Assembly: GCF_002563655.1 (NCBI RefSeq)
Contig: NZ_PDIY01000001.1
Location: 3,694,001 to 3,758,000 of the forward strand
Direction: 5' to 3'
Length of the DNA stretch: 64,000 nt
DNA from: Bacillus sp. es.034
GTDB taxonomy: Bacteria; Bacillota; Bacilli; Bacillales; Bacillaceae_B
Shown: positions 63,814 to 64,000 of the stretch, piece after piece
How positions within the stretch are numbered: the stretch's first letter is position 1
How the letters are laid out: the number at the start of each line of letters is the position of its first letter
Position numbers and translations under genes: made by a program
The notes under the pieces: model-generated
What the model saw: only the letters and a program-made list of their open reading frames with translations
The model's database searches: none
Told to the model about the DNA's origin: nothing

Positions 63814-64000
63814 TTATTTACCCCAGCGCATAATGATCGCGCCCCAAGTTAAACCGCCACCGAATCCTACCATGACGACAACATCATTCTCTTTCACTCT
63901 TCCCGCTTCAAGATCTTCCACTAAAGAAACCGGGATAGAAGCCGCTGATGTATTCCCATATTTATTTACGGTCTTAGACATTTTTTCCACAGGCAGCTCA
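63814..64000 (-). CDS. fabH: 3-oxoacyl-ACP synthase III (FabH), 3' end only
   Basis: The last 61 or so residues of a KAS III enzyme, cut by the window edge at 64000. The catalytic Asn lies in [12 protein letters not shown], and the C-terminus reads [19 protein letters not shown], typical of FabH. FabH starts fatty-acid synthesis by condensing acyl-CoA with malonyl-ACP; in Bacillus it sets branched-chain primer use. Stop codon TAA 63814-63816. Confidence 0.95.
   Translation of the reverse strand, partial: ELPVEKMSKTVNKYGNTSAASIPVSLVEDLEAGRVKENDVVVMVGFGGGLTWGAIIMRWGK

Overview
The window looks like chromosomal DNA of an endospore-forming, Gram-positive member of the Bacillaceae (order Bacillales). 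The evidence is AGGAGG-type ribosome binding sites, ATG/GTG/TTG starts, strong intrinsic terminators, a tRNA-Trp-type T-box leader, many sporulation genes (two-domain SpoVIF, SpoVAC/AD/AEb, CotZ, CotO, YjcA, YjcZ-type peptides) and long gene-order agreement with the Bacillus subtilis yjaX-yjcH segment, mostly read on the minus strand here. The species cannot be fixed from sequence reading alone. I see no prophage, insertion sequence, CRISPR array or rRNA.

Region 1 (1-17.4 kb) is metabolic and less conserved: tryptophan 2,3-dioxygenase, two cold-shock proteins, an OsmC-like protein, a DUF3243 protein, an SDR plus aldehyde dehydrogenase pair, a class I ribonucleotide reductase (nrdA-nrdB) under a cobalamin riboswitch with its own terminator, a SurA-N-type lipoprotein, 6-phosphogluconate dehydrogenase divergent from an RpiR-type regulator, a three-gene fatty-acid beta-oxidation set (3-hydroxyacyl-CoA dehydrogenase, acyl-CoA dehydrogenase, thiolase) with a FadR-like operator, a lone tRNA-Val(GAC), and a small WYL-type protein behind an SOS box.

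Region 2 (17.4-31.5 kb) carries a TAXI-type TRAP transporter operon, PgpA/YutG, the yjcH-yjcG-yjcF group, a DUF421 protein convergent with a metallo-beta-lactamase-fold protein, and then a sporulation block: spoVIF, a 43-residue YjcZ-type peptide, a spoVA2-like operon (YhcN/YlaJ lipoprotein, SpoVAC, SpoVAD, SpoVAEb, DUF421), a 30-residue cysteine-containing peptide, yjcA, cotZ and cotO.

Region 3 (31.5-50.7 kb) is the conserved yjb segment: fabI behind a FapR operator, a DinB-fold protein, the YjbQ-type antiporter, mgtE, a prpE interrupted by one in-frame stop, rluD-type synthase, NAD kinase, small alarmone synthetase, YjbL, YjbK, a lytic transglycosylase, truncated haemoglobin, spxH, pepF, coiA, cardiolipin synthase, mecA, spx and yjbC. 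SpxH (adaptor that delivers Spx to ClpXP), Spx itself and MecA (ClpC adaptor) therefore lie within 8.5 kb.

Region 4 (50.9-64 kb) has a secreted DUF4015 protein, the oppABCDF peptide importer behind a CodY-like box, a DUF3899 membrane protein, T-box-controlled trpS, yjbA, yjaZ, fabF and the 3' end of fabH, cut by the window edge. The most rewarding points are the B12 riboswitch on class I RNR, the spoVA2-like operon, the prpE nonsense codon and the SOS-box WYL protein. None is an obviously new defence or mobile system.
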